DNA of 64,000 nucleotides from Limanda limanda (GCF_963576545.1 NC_083647.1:5065507-5129506); one strand, 5' to 3'. Positions 12,393 to 22,045 are shown, numbered from the stretch's first letter. The notes: generated from the sequence alone by a model not told the origin. Numbers and translations: made by a program.

Positions 12393-13438
12393 TGTGACGT
12401 TCTGTCATTTTAGTTGGTTGATTTCATTCTCTTGGTGTTTTCTGTTTCCCGTTTTATTTTGTAGCCTGGTCTCCTTGTGTTTTTAGCTTCTCGTGTGTGT
12501 TCACTTCCTGTCTTGGTGATTGTTTTCCTCAGGCCTCATGTGTTGCACCTGTTGCTAATTACCCCCGCCTTCCCTGTGTCTCTTTATAAGCCTCTGTGTT
12601 CCCCTTTGTCAGTTCGTACTCGTTGTCACTTAAGGTTTGTCCTGTCCTGCTTTCCCGTCCTTATCTTCCGTGTTCCCTGTGTGCCTTGACGCTCAGCTTC
12701 AGCTCCTCTGTTTCACCAGAGTAGGCACCATTGTTTTTCGTCCTCGTGTTTTTGACTCTCCAGTAGTCACCTGTTGGTGTTTCTTTTGTTTTTGTCTAGT
12801 TTTAGACGCTCTTTATATTAAAATTATATTTTGTTTAAACCTCTGCTTCCTGGGTCCTCCTCCTTCCACAAACCCTGACAAGTTTGAAGAAGAAAATCAA
12901 ATGTTTGTTATTTGATGCTTTGGTGGAGGAGCTGTGTGGTTCGGGCACCCAGCGCCAAGCAAAGACCCTGGAGGATATCGCAGTGGTTGAGGCATGGCTG
13001 AAGGATCGCCTTTGGGTTAGCCATTTTGTCCCGCACCTAGTGGTGGTGCAGGACAGGCTAAAGGACTTCCTCACTTCTCCAGCCCCATCTTCAAAACCGT
13101 TCGAGGGAACCTGCCTGGCCCGTGGTGGACCCCACAGCCTGCAGAAGAGGTCTGCGGTTGGGGGCAGTGGTCAGAGCAGTAACCCCCCGCACCTCTACAG
13201 CCAGCTCACAGGCACCACCCTCCAGCCCCATCCACAATCCTGTGCACAGGAAGCCGCATGGCCTTTTGGGGACCCCGCAACCTCAAAAGGGGTCCTGATG
13301 TGGGTTGCGGCCGTTAGGGAGGGAGCCTGTTAGTGTTTGTTTTGTTTTTGTCTAGTTTTAGACGCTCTTTTTATATTTAAATTATATTTTGTTTAAACCT
13401 CTGCATACTGGGTCCATCTCCTTCCACAGACCCTGACA
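12393..13438 (+). repeat. LTR-like element with its 3' end repeated
   Basis: Positions 12,393-12,880 look like an LTR: TG at the start, a TATA-like tctctttataagcc near 12,580-12,594, and an end in ccctgaca. The last 111 bp (12,770-12,880) recur at 13,326-13,438, again ending in ccctgaca. The two direct repeats flank 445 bp of GC-richer sequence. This could be a 5' LTR, a short internal region and a truncated second LTR, or a tandem duplication. No clear target-site duplication was found. Confidence 0.5.
12884..13333 (+). CDS. Unrecognised reading frame between two LTR-like repeats
   Basis: An open frame of about 149 codons fills the interval between the direct repeats. It begins lysine-rich, then has an acidic/hydrophobic helical-looking part (LEDIAVVEAWLKDRL), then a low-complexity Ser/Pro/Gly-rich tail. 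I do not recognise it. Its base composition is more GC-rich than the flanks. It could be a scrap of a gag-like protein or a chance frame in GC-rich repeat DNA. Confidence 0.2.
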   Translation: MKKKIKCLLFDALVEELCGSGTQRQAKTLEDIAVVEAWLKDRLWVSHFVPHLVVVQDRLKDFLTSPAPSSKPFEGTCLARGGPHSLQKRSAVGGSGQSSNPPHLYSQLTGTTLQPHPQSCAQEAAWPFGDPATSKGVLMWVAAVREGAC

Positions 13439-14125
13439 GTGAGTACACAGCTACACTTGGTGGTAACTGCACAACAGAGTACCTCAATGAATTAAAGATA
13501 ACCAGCCACAGTGGCAAAACCTTTGAAGAAGTCTTAAAAGACATGATGAGTCACATCAGTGAACAAGTGGAGGAGCAAAGAAGTGATTATGGAGACATTA
13601 AACCAGTACTTGAACCGGCAGCTCGCATGCCTGACCAGCAGGAGCCGCTCTCTCTATCAAACCCTTTACATGCTCGAAGACCAATTTCCCTCTCCAGAAA
13701 TGACTTAAACCCATCTGAAATACAAAGAGTTGTGGTTCAACACATCATGAGAAAGGATGACATAAGGTCCCACTCACTGGTTTCATTCAGACTCCGTGCT
13801 TTCTCTGGAAAGTGTCGTAAGCCTAGCAATGAAGCTGATTATGAAACATGGCAATCTCACCTTGAGTTTCGTCTTTCTGCCTGAAATGTCACCAGACGAA
13901 TTCTAGAAAGCTTGCTGTCCCGAGGCCGATGTAGTCAAAGGGTTTGGGTCCTGAAGCCTCACCAGCCAGATATTTACAGGTCCTTGACTCAGCTTTTGCT
14001 ACTGTGCAGGATAGGGTGGAGCTCTTTGTTCAGCTCTTAAACAAACTTCAGGACTCTGGGGAAAGACCCTCTGCATACCTCCAGCGACTGCAGCTTGTAG
14101 CAGAAAACTAAAAAGTACAGAATGG
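13438..14125 (+). pseudogene. gag-like capsid remnant of an LTR element (PNMA/ZCCHC12-like group), 5' part
   Basis: The frame from about 13,438 to 13,881 resembles gag-derived proteins of the PNMA/ZCCHC12 type and gags of fish gypsy elements: EYLNELKITSHSGKTFEE early, then FRLRAFSGKCRKPSNEADYE and TWQSHLEFRLS. A stop and frame changes follow. The match continues in other frames with VTRRILESLL near 13,885 and SGERPSAYLQRLQL near 14,060-14,100. It then stops where the L2 LINE begins at 14,165. A stretch matching the next part of the same protein type lies at about 27,345-27,560, beyond the nested insertions. It is a dead copy with several lesions. Confidence 0.6.
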
Positions 14126-14164
14126 CCCTTTACTCCTCAACAGGAAAAGGAGGTGCGAGGGAGA

Positions 14165-14540
14165 TGATCAATCAATCAAGTTTTATTTGTATAGCCCACA
14201 TTCACAAATCGTCTCAGAGCTTTAACATGGTGTGACATCCTCTGTCCTTAACCCTCAACAAGAGTAAGGAAAAACTACTAAAAACCTTTTTAACAGGTAA
14301 AAATATGTAGAAACCTCAGAGAGAGCCACATGTGAGGGATCCCTCTCCCAGGACGGACAGAAGTGCAATAGATGTCAAGTGTTAAGAAAACATCAGGATT
14401 AAAGTTTTTAGCAGCATCGATGAGGGTAAACATTTTTTCAATACTATATGTGAAGCAGTCCTGCTGCAATCATAGTCTCTGGTCAGCAGCAAGATCACGA
14501 TCCAGCATCAGGATGGGATCCACTATAGTCCACAGTTATT
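14165..14540 (-). mobile_element. 3' end of an L2 LINE, separated from its body by the L1 insertion
   Basis: Read on the minus strand, this matches the 3' untranslated region of the plus-strand L2 at 63,660-64,000, and it ends in the characteristic tail of repeated tgatt units (14,167-14,180, seen here as atcaatcaatcaag). It breaks exactly at gtccacagttatt (14,528-14,540). The L2 sequence resumes at 23,428. The body on the same strand therefore lies at 23,428-26,858 and the two are one interrupted copy. Confidence 0.85.
14528..14540. repeat. Target-site duplication of the L1 insertion, left copy
   Basis: gtccacagttatt matches gtccacacttatt at 23,428-23,440 with one mismatch in 13. The duplicated sequence belongs to the L2 target, which supports insertion of the 14,541-23,427 segment by LINE-type target-primed integration. 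Confidence 0.8.
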
Positions 14541-14694
14541 TTTTATTTATTTTTTTATAATTTATTTTTAAAGATACAATGAACATACATACATAAAACC
14601 AAACAAACAAACGAAAAAAAAACTTTTTGGTCACCTATACATTTTTACAGATAGTACACTGATGATGATAAATGTCAATTCATATAGTAACAGG

Positions 14695-15006
14695 TCAGTG
14701 ATGATCCTGTGAGGTTAAAAACACAATCCATTTTTCCCAATACTGCAGATATTTGTCAAATCGTAGATTCAGCGAAAAAAACATTCTCTCCATATTTTGA
14801 ATATCAGTTACAGTATCTATCCAGTCAGTCTCTGTTGGGGGCTCAGCCTGTAGCCATTTTTGTGTTACAGCTTTCTTGCTGGCTGCTAATAGTATCTTTA
14901 ACAGATATTTGTCTTGCACCGGGTGAGCTGCGATATTGCCCAAATAAACTGTAGAGAAGGAACAGTCAAATCCATCTCCAAAAACAGTCCGTATTACTTG
15001 TGTCAC
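14695..15006 (-). pseudogene. C-terminal end of the L1-like ORF2 protein
   Basis: The minus-strand frame encodes about 103 residues with LLKILLAASKKAVTQKW followed by WIDTVTDIQNMERM. This is the usual ending of fish L1/Tx1-type ORF2 proteins (..LLAA.KKAITRKWL...W...V.DI..ME). Its N-terminal edge at 15,006 is the gypsy insertion point. The upstream part of the same protein ends at 21,329 with QPYWQVV. The join across the insertion is in frame. Confidence 0.8.
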
Positions 15007-15024
15007 ATGGGGGCTCGTCCAATT
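15007..15024 (+). promoter_or_regulatory. Primer-binding site, proline-tRNA type
   Basis: tgggggctcgtcc at 15,008-15,020 matches the first 13 bases of the classic primer-binding site complementary to the 3' end of tRNA-Pro, as known from several retroviruses. It should lie just inside a 5' LTR. Here only an A separates it from L1 flank. Confidence 0.65.
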
Positions 15025-15542
15025 GTGATTAACCTTTTGAGTGTGACGTCAGAGGTTAGTGTTAGTAGTGGTAGCAGCAGTGGCTGTGAGTGGTGGTTGT
15101 TTGGGAGAGCGACGAGTGCGGTGAGTAGTTTTTGTATTTGAATAAGCATTGTGTATTGTGTAGACGGGCAGTTGTGATGGGGGAAGTGCTATCTTGTTAT
15201 CGGTTGTGTGCCGCTGTTGTCTTGTAGTCACGTCAGGGGTAAGTTGCCGTGTTCTGTCCCTGGTAGGAGAAGAGCGTCTTCCCTTTGGAATTCGTTTGGG
15301 GGGTGGTTAATGTGGCGTGGAGTGGTTAGTAGCATTTGCTCGGGGACACTCCGTAGTTGCGGCGTGAGGTCGCCAGTTTCTGGTTGCCTTACCGGACTAT
15401 CGGGCTTGGTGTTTTAAGGAGCCCGCCACAGAAGCGCCTGAAGACTAGGGGGGAGCTTATTTAGATTTTGGGTAGGCAGTTAGAGGGACAGGCCTCGGTG
15501 GCGCCGTTTGACTGGCAAGGCTGTGAGCTCAGTGGCGTTGTG
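15025..15542 (+). other. Untranslated leader of the gypsy element
   Basis: This G/T-rich 520-bp stretch lies between primer-binding site and first gag ATG, without a long reading frame. It should hold the packaging signal, but nothing specific is visible. Confidence 0.5.
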
Positions 15543-16090
15543 ATGGCCAGTGTGGAGGATTTTCTCAGAGCTCCTTCGGAGGAGTTGTTGAACAGCTGTT
15601 CTAGAGACCAGCTGTTGAAAATCGCGGAGCATTATCATGCGCAGGTCGGGGATAAGAGGTCGAAAGAGGGCATTAGGTTTAGCATAAAAACGCATTTGGT
15701 AGAAGCAGGGATTATCACAGAAACGTATGCTGCTGCTGATTTACCTGTTGCTATGGAAGCTAGGTTTTCTTTTGACCAGAACAAGGAATTGCTTTTGTTG
15801 CAGATGGAGAGGGAAAGAGTGGCTCTTGAGAGAATAAAACAAGAGGTTGAGTGTAAAAGACTTGAGCTGGAGGCGCGTAGGTTGCCTGCTGTAGCTATGG
15901 GTGGAAGCCAGCTTGGTCATCCTGCCCCTGATCATGGGTTTGATGTTGCCAAGGATCTGCGTTTGGTTCCTCAGTTTAATGAACAGGACCTCGAGACTTT
16001 TTTTTTTGCTTTTTGAGCGGGTAAGCGAAAGTAGAAACTGGTCAGACGCTGACAGCACATTACTTTTACAGTGTGTTTTTAATAGGTAAA
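15543..16090 (+). pseudogene. gag N-terminal part of the gypsy element
   Basis: The ATG at 15,543 opens a frame beginning MASVEDFLRAPSEELLN. A charged, probably coiled-coil segment follows (RERVALERIKQEVECKRLEL, near residues 95-115), then the start of the capsid domain. Frame is lost in a T-run at about 15,999-16,007. The capsid continues in another frame (ERVSESRNWSDADSTLLLQC) to a second T-run near 16,076-16,081, and continues again in the next frame. Both shifts look like single-T changes in homopolymers inside the capsid domain. They are therefore damage or sequencing error rather than a normal gag-pol junction. Confidence 0.8.
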
Positions 16091-18225
16091 GCACAGGAAG
16101 CCTACTCTGCTCTCACTGTCGCGGACAGTAGAGTTTATCTTAATGTCAAGGCTGCAGTGTTAAGGGCGTATGAGTTAGTGCCTGAGGCGTATCGCCAGAA
16201 GTTCCGTACGTGGGAGAAGTCAGCTAAACAGACGCATGTGGAGTTTGCCAGGGAGCTGGTTTCTCATTTCACTCGGTGGGGTGCTGCCCTGAAAGTTGAC
16301 ACGTATGAAGCTTTGTGTGACTTGATTGTGCTAGAACAGTTCAAGATCTCCATCCCCAGCCACATTGCTGTTCATATCACTGAGCGTAGAGTGATGACTG
16401 CTGCAGAGGCTGCTGTACTGGCAGACGAGTATGTGCTTACCCACAGGGAAAACCGTGAGCTCTGTTCTCGTGATGTTGGGTACAGGGGGGGAAGCAGTGT
16501 GTTTCGTGCAGGTATAGGGAGGGAAGCATTTAGTCCTCGCTCAGGTAGATCAGAATTTGCTACACGTGGTCAGATGGAGTTTGACTCAAACACATGCCAT
16601 TACTGTGGGGGCAAGGGCCATTGGAAAGGGGAGTGTCCAAAAATTAAACGTGGAAGCGGTAGGGGACAGGTTACACCAGCACTGTTTGCTGGTTCTGTTG
16701 ACTCAACCAATTCTGTTTCTCCCTGTCAACAGGTGCAATCTGGAGTGAAAGGCAGCTTGGGGTCTGTTTTCTCTGCGTTCTTGTCGGACGGCTTCGTGTC
16801 CCTTGTGGGGAGTGACATCACTGTACCGGTAAAGATTCTGAGGGACACTGGGGCTTTTAATTCATACATAGTGAGCTCTGTCTTACCTTTTTCTGGAGAC
16901 TCTGATACAGGGGACCAGGTTTTGATGCGAGGTATGGGTTTGAGTGTGTTCCCTGTCCCACTGCATAAGATGGTGTTCAACTGTGGGTTGGTCAAAGGTG
17001 AGGTGGTCATGGGCGTGCGACCTGCATTACCCATTGAAGGCGTGGAGGTCATAGTGGGAAATGACCTGGCAGGTAGCCGTGTGTGGGCTGGAACTCAGCC
17101 AAATCCCATTCCTCCAATAGTGACCTCCTCACCCTGTGTTACAGGAGAACCCGATGAGAGTGCTCAGCGCTTCCCTGGGGTGTTTACTGCCTGTGCAGTG
17201 ACACGGGCTATGGGCCGTGCAGAGTCGGGGCCTGAACCTGCATCTGAGCAGGAGGGGGCAGAAGAGAGGGTGCCTATTCCTAACTCTCTTTTGTCCGTGT
17301 CTCGCAGTGACCTAGTGGCGGAGCAGAGAGCTGATTCCTCGCTGAGCCAACTGTTTGACTTGGTTCTCACCACTGAGGAAGGAAGGAGTGCTGCTAGTGG
17401 GTACTTGCTTCAGGATAAGTTGCTGGTGAGAAAATGGCTTCCACATGGTGATAGCTTTGCTGATAATCCTGTGTTTCAGGTAGTAGTTCCTTCTAAGTAT
17501 GGTGGAGAAGTTCTGAAAACCGCTCATGATCAGTCAGGCCACTTGGGAGTTAGTAAGACATATGAGTACTTGCTGCGATTCTTTTTTTGGCCCCGTGTAA
17601 GGAGGGATGTGTCTGGTTATGTCAAAACGTGCCATACATGTCAAATGACCGGTAAACCCAATCAGGGTATTTTCCCGGCTCCTTTATACCCGATTCCGGT
17701 GGTGGAGCAGCCATTCGAGCACCTGATAATAGACTGTGTGGGGCCTCTGCCTCGGTCCAAGTCTGGTAGCAGCTACCTGCTGACAGTAATGTGTCAGAGC
17801 ACCAGGTATCCGGCTGTGTATCCATTGCGTTCCATTACTGCTAAGGCTGTAGTCAAAGCACTGACACGGTTCATTTCCATTTTTGGAATTCCGAAAGTAA
17901 TTCAGAGTGACCAAGGATCAAATTTTTCATCCCATTTATTTGCCCAAGTTCTAAAACAGTTGCATGTTAGACATAATCAGGCTTCTGCATACCACACGCA
18001 GAGTCAGGGAGCTTTGGAAAGGTTCCACCAGACCCTCAAGTCTCTGTTACGGGGGTATTGTGTTCAATTGAACAAAGATTGGGAAGAGGGGCTACCGTGG
18101 CTACTGTTAGCAGCCCGAGAGGTTGTGCAGGAGAGCACAGGTTTTAGCCCGAATGAACTGGTTTTTGGCCATACAGTGCGTCGGCCACTCGCATTATTGC
18201 ATGACACTGGAGAAACCAGTACCGC
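16073..18225 (+). CDS. gag capsid-nucleocapsid, protease and integrase of the Gmr1-like element
   Basis: This open frame is over 700 codons. Residue numbers count from 16,073. Capsid comes first (KAAVLRAYELVPEAYRQKF and VLADEYVLTHRE are typical of this gag type). A CCHC zinc knuckle CHYCGGKGHWKGEC lies at about residue 175. The aspartic-protease active site appears as ILRDTGA with the Asp near 258, DTG intact. Integrase follows directly. Its HHCC zinc finger has His pair HDQSGH at about 485 and CHTC at about 520. Its catalytic DD35E triad has Asp at about 554 (LIIDCVGPL), Asp at about 613 (QSDQGSNF) and Glu at about 649 (GALERFHQ). All catalytic residues are present. The frame runs out at 18,241 after a shift around 18,190-18,225. 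The continuation is in the next frame. Confidence 0.9.
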
Positions 18226-19334
18226 CTCAGAACCTGATTAATTATGTTAATGGTTTCCGCCACAGGTTGTACGCAGCTGGGGAGATGGCTAGGGAAAAGT
18301 TGGCCTCTTCACAGGTGAGAATGAAGCGGCTTTATGACCGTAAAACTGTGCAGCGCCAGTTTAGTCCCGGTGACCAGGTTCTTGCGTTGTTGCCAGTTTT
18401 CAGCTCTCCTTTTGAAGCTAAGTTCACTGGGCCGTTGACAGTGTTGCGTCAGACTTCAAGTCAAAACTATTTATTGTCAACACCCTTGCGCAGAAAACCA
18501 ACCCAGCTCTGCCACATAAATCTGCTCAAACCCTATTATGCTCGTGAGTCAGAGGATTCTGTATGCAGCAGTAGGGAGCTGAAAGGGTCTGTTAGTCCTA
18601 TTTTAGTCGCGGTCCCAGTTGGTAGTGCACATTTTCCTCTGCAGGAGGATGACGGGGTTATATCGCCTGATGACAGTCTGTTGAAAGGTCGGTTGAAAAA
18701 CTCTGAGACACTGCGTGATCTAGAGTCTATGTTTGGTCACCTGTCTGAGGAGAGGGGTGCTGAGCTGTCTGCTCTTGTTAATAGCTATCCTTCTTTATTT
18801 TGTGATACACCTAGTAGAACACACTTGATGGAGCATGACATTGATGTGGGCGAGGCACAGCCAATTCGTCAGCGTTTCTATCGTGTGTCTGAGGAGAAGC
18901 GTAAGGTGATGGACATTGAGATAAAGTATATGCTTGAAAACGGTATCGCAGAGCCGTCATCCTCTAGCTGGGCGTCTCCTTGCCTCATCGTAGACAAATC
19001 TGATAAGAGTCCAAGATTTTGCACAGACTACCGTAAGGTTAATGGAGTCACCAAACCAGATGCTTTTCCACTGCCACGTATGGAGGATTGTGTGGATCAG
19101 GTCGGTTCAGCCCAGTATGTTAGTACTTTTGATTTATTAAAGGGTTATTGGCAGGTACCTCTGTCCAAGAGAGCAAGGGAAATTTCAGCCTTTATAACGC
19201 CTTCTGGTCTTTTCTCTTATTCAGTGATGAGCTTTGGGTTGCGGAATGCACCAGCCACCTTCCAGCGCCTGATGAACAGGGTTGTGTCTGGGCTTGAAGG
19301 ATGTGCTGTGTACCTGGATGATGTTGTGATTTAC
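18226..19334 (+). CDS. Integrase C-terminus and reverse transcriptase fingers/palm of the Gmr1-like element
   Basis: After the frameshift the integrase tail continues (LYDRKTVQRQFSPGDQVL, then LLKPYYAR, the usual end of this domain). A linker leads to the reverse transcriptase at about 18,835: PIRQRFYRVSEEKRKVM, then ASPCLIVDKSDKSPRFCTDY, TFDLLKGYWQVPLS, SYSVMSFGLRNAPATFQRLM and the catalytic YLDD at 19,311-19,322. The polymerase motifs are well kept. Immediately after VVIYS the frame enters the inserted sequence and stops at 19,433. The thumb and RNase H lie beyond the insertion at 20,164-20,940. Confidence 0.9.
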
Positions 19335-20160
19335 AGTTCAATGAGGAGAGACTTGGTTTTTACTTTACAATATTTATTTTGTAAACACACAAGATATGAA
19401 TGTTTATGGTCTGTGGCATTTAGACCCCTGTGAGATGTCAGGGTTAGAAGGGGGCGGAGCAGGACATCGAACAGGAACACCCCCCCGGGGTCTAGACACT
19501 GGTGGTGGTTCATCAGTCAAGCAAAAGTTTTGGATGGCCCATGTCCGTGAGAATTGTCCTATTGGACTTCGCCAATTGTGACATCCTCTGCCCTTAACCC
19601 TCACAAGACTAAGGAAAAACTACAAAACCTTCTTAAAAGGAAAAACGTAGAAACCTCAGGAAGAGCCGCATGCGAGGGATCCCTCTTCCAGGACGGACAG
19701 AAGTGCAATGGATGCCACTAGGTACTAGGTATATTGTCGGCAGGTTGTTGCCTTTTTAGTCCGCGATCAGCTCCCACCGTGATCGGGTGCCGCCGTAATC
19801 ACGATCCGCTGACAGTCTTGGGATCCGTCATCAAGGTCCATGATCTCTGCCAGCATGATGTGAGATTAGGCATGTAGTCGGTTGAGGTCGATGAATATCC
19901 TACTGGGGACTGGAGGAGATTGGGGTGGAGGAGGGGTTATGCGCGTCGCTGAAGGACGCCTGACTGCGGAAGAGAACAGAAGGGATTTTTAAAGTTTGCC
20001 AGGTGCTGAATGATTGGCTGAAAAGCCCGCGCCAGACTTGATTGGGCATTTAGAAACGCCCACGATCAGCTGATCACTTTGCAGGTTAGGTGTTCCGTAG
20101 ATCAGCTGACCGTGTGCAGCTTAAGTCTTCCTCACTGAACTTGCGCTGAGCTTCATTAAT
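19335..20160. mobile_element. Insertion of about 820 bp in the gypsy reverse transcriptase
   Basis: The protein breaks after VVIYS and resumes at TWEEHVVRIEQLF (20,164 on), so everything between is foreign. The edges look inverted: agttcaatgaggagagactt near 19,334 resembles the reverse complement of aagtcttcctcactgaact at 20,123-20,141. The interior holds a stretch (about 19,576-19,712) very like an L2 3' untranslated region on the minus strand, then a GC-rich part without coding sequence. Exact borders and a target-site duplication are not resolved. A non-autonomous DNA element containing older L2 sequence is the likeliest reading. Confidence 0.6.
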
Positions 20161-20163
20161 ACT

Positions 20164-20940
20164 TGGGAGGAGCATGTGGTTCGTATTGAGCAGCTGTTTG
20201 ACCACCTGCGTAATGCCCGTTTGACTGTAAATTTGGCAAAGTGTGAGTTTGCTAAGGCCACAGTTAGATACCTGGGCAAGGTAGTGGGGCAGGGGATTGT
20301 GCGGCCCCTTCAGGCTAAAGTGACTGCCATTGAGCACTACCCAGTGCCCACCACTAAAAAGGAGCTCCAGCAGTTCCTTGGGCTTGTGGGTTACTACCGC
20401 AGTTTTTGTAGGAACTTTTCTACGGTTGTCGCTCCTCTGACTGACCTACTCAAGGGTAAAGTAAACTACATCTGGTCATTGTCCTGTCAGCAAGCATTTG
20501 ATAATGCGAAGTCTGTTCTTTGCTCACCCCCTGTTCTTGCAGCTCCATGCATGGATCAACCTTTCCAACTTCATGTGGATGCAAGTGACGTAGGTACAGG
20601 TGCTGTTTTGTTTGAGAGTGACACCCAGGGTGTTGACCGTCCCGTGAGTTTTTACTCAAAGAAATTTAATTCTTTTCAGCTAAATTATTCGGTTATTGAA
20701 AAAGAGACATTGTCACTCATCTGGGCATTGCAGCATTTTGAAGTCTACGTAGACTCCAGTGTTCCTCTAGTGGTCTACACAGACCACAACCCGATCACCT
20801 TTTTGCACTCGGTGCTTTGTCCAAACCGCAGGTTGATGCGTTGGATTTTGTTTTTGCAAGCCTACTGTTTGGACATCCGTTACATCAAAGGCTCTGAAAA
20901 TATTGTGGCAGATGCCTTGTCGAGAGCACCTTGCTCTTAA
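20164..20940 (+). CDS. Reverse transcriptase thumb and RNase H of the Gmr1-like element
   Basis: The frame resumes the polymerase: KCEFAKATVRYLGKVVGQGI, then ELQQFLGLVGYYRSFCRNFS, then APLTDLLKG. RNase H follows with LHVDASDVGTGAVL (first catalytic Asp near 20,578), IEKETLSLIWAL (Glu) and VYTDHNPI (Asp), ending IVADALSRAPCS and a stop at 20,940. No integrase follows, because it lies upstream. This confirms the Gmr1-type order. The domain appears intact in this part. Confidence 0.9.
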   Translation, partial: WEEHVVRIEQLFDHLRNARLTVNLAKCEFAKATVRYLGKVVGQGIVRPLQAKVTAIEHYPVPTTKKELQQFLGLVGYYRSFCRNFSTVVAPLTDLLKGKVNYIWSLSCQQAFDNAKSVLCSPPVLAAPCMDQPFQLHVDASDVGTGAVLFESDTQGVDRPVSFYSKKFNSFQLNYSVIEKETLSLIWALQHFEVYVDSSVPLVVYTDHNPITFLHSVLCPNRRLMRWILFLQAYCLDIRYIKGSENIVADALSRAPCS

Positions 20941-21070
20941 GTTCTGTATTCATTTTGTCTTTGTTTACCTGCTCTGTCTGTGTCTCTTTGCTTTTCTCTC
21001 TGGGGACCGGAGTTACTAGGTGGCGGGGCTGACGAAGGCTGGCGGTTCCAGGTGGGAACGTTTTTTTTAT

Positions 21071-21079
21071 GGGTGGGGG
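21071..21079 (+). promoter_or_regulatory. Polypurine tract
   Basis: gggtggggg lies directly before the 3' LTR, where plus-strand DNA synthesis is primed in LTR elements. Confidence 0.6.
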
Positions 21080-21328
21080 TATGACGACCCTCCACTCCAC
21101 TAGGGGTCTTCTCTCTTTCCGGTGTCCTGGTGGAGTGATGGTTCATCAGGCTGGATATATCAGGACGGCTCTTCCGGTCGAAAACTCCCTTCCCGGCTGC
21201 AGACGGCTGTACTTCACTCGGTTGTGACTTTGGCTGGTGAAACCTTAATGTTATAATAAATACTTGTTTTTGTTCATCCCTCGTCCGTCTCCCTCTTTGT
21301 TGACAAAGCTCCGAGTCAGGCTGCGTCA
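21080..21328 (+). repeat. 3' LTR of the Gmr1-like element
   Basis: About 249 bp run from the polypurine tract (tatgacgacc) to gcgtca. An aataaa lies near 21,257. The flank that follows, caccacctgcc, is L1 ORF2 sequence. No matching 5' LTR is present before 15,007, so LTR length cannot be checked against a partner. Confidence 0.65.
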
Positions 21329-22045
21329 CACCACCTGCCAGTATGGCTGAATGGCTGGGCAGCTCCAAAATATATGGAAATGATCTGCCGGCTGTTCTCC
21401 ACATTTCTTCCAACATAGACCCGTTCCTGCCTCACCTGTTTGTACGCATTTTAATTTGGGAGTTATGAAGTATCTCATCAGATTCCGCCAACAGAAATCC
21501 CTCCAAAGACCCGAGCTGGTGGAAGTGGACTGCACAGAGCACATATTTGACCAGTCCTCCTCTGAAATGACAAGTCCAGATTCTTTCTCCCATTTTAATC
21601 TAACGTTATCTGTTGAGTGTTTTCTACTGGATTGAATACTTGAGTATAATTTTGAAACAAGTTTCCTGTTGTCCATATTTTTATACATGTCAATGAATGT
21701 CAATTAAATTGGCATCACATTTCTCCTTGGATTTAATCACATTATTGAAGTAGGTCCTGGTTTGTAAAAATCCAGTTTTTCCAAACCATACATCTCTGAA
21801 ATTTTCCGAAAACTATCCAGTTCTCCCTTTGATGAGATTGAACAGTAAGAAGTGATGCCAATACCTAAACCTCCCATCAATCCCTGCCGGCTTAAAGTCC
21901 GGGTCAAAAGCGACCCATCTCAACAGTCTAGAACGTCTTTCAGATAGTGGTGATCTACATTCTTTAAACCAGATTCTAAGGGGGACTTTAGTCCATTGAT
22001 TTAAACTTTTAACATGCTGCTTGTATTGTAATTTGGCTTTTTTCT
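21329..22045 (-). pseudogene. Post-polymerase part of the L1-like ORF2 protein
   Basis: Minus-strand pieces include LNQWTKVPLRIWFKEC (near 21,985-21,940) and, in the 21,326-21,703 frame, KLVSKLYSSIQSSRKHST, RLKWEKESGLVISEEDW, ITPKLKCVQTG and HFHIFWSCPAIQPYWQVV. These are the conserved blocks after the polymerase in fish L1-type ORF2, including the Cys/His region. Two frames are needed, so at least one shift exists. The piece ends at the gypsy insertion and resumes at 15,006. Confidence 0.75.

Larger units (their letters stand above)
15007..21328 (+). mobile_element. Gmr1-like Ty3/gypsy LTR retrotransposon, 5' LTR missing
   Basis: Domain order on the plus strand is leader, gag (capsid and CCHC knuckle), protease, integrase, reverse transcriptase, RNase H, polypurine tract, 3' LTR. 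Integrase upstream of reverse transcriptase is the arrangement known from Gmr1-like elements of fish and a few other animals, not of ordinary Ty3/gypsy. The element starts at a primer-binding-site-like tgggggctcgtcc directly against L1 sequence, with no 5' LTR. At least three frameshifts and an insertion of about 820 bp in the reverse transcriptase make this copy inactive. It lies within the L1-like LINE, opposite in orientation. Confidence 0.85.

Noticed and set aside
12477..12915. Overlapping plus-strand frames of 70-92 codons
   Set aside because: They lie within an LTR-like repeat and consist of Leu/Phe/Val-rich runs typical of T-rich repeat sequence.
15991..16016. T-run as programmed ribosomal frameshift in the gypsy gag
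   Set aside because: The shift falls inside the capsid domain, and a second similar shift follows 75 bases later. Damage or base-calling error explains both better.
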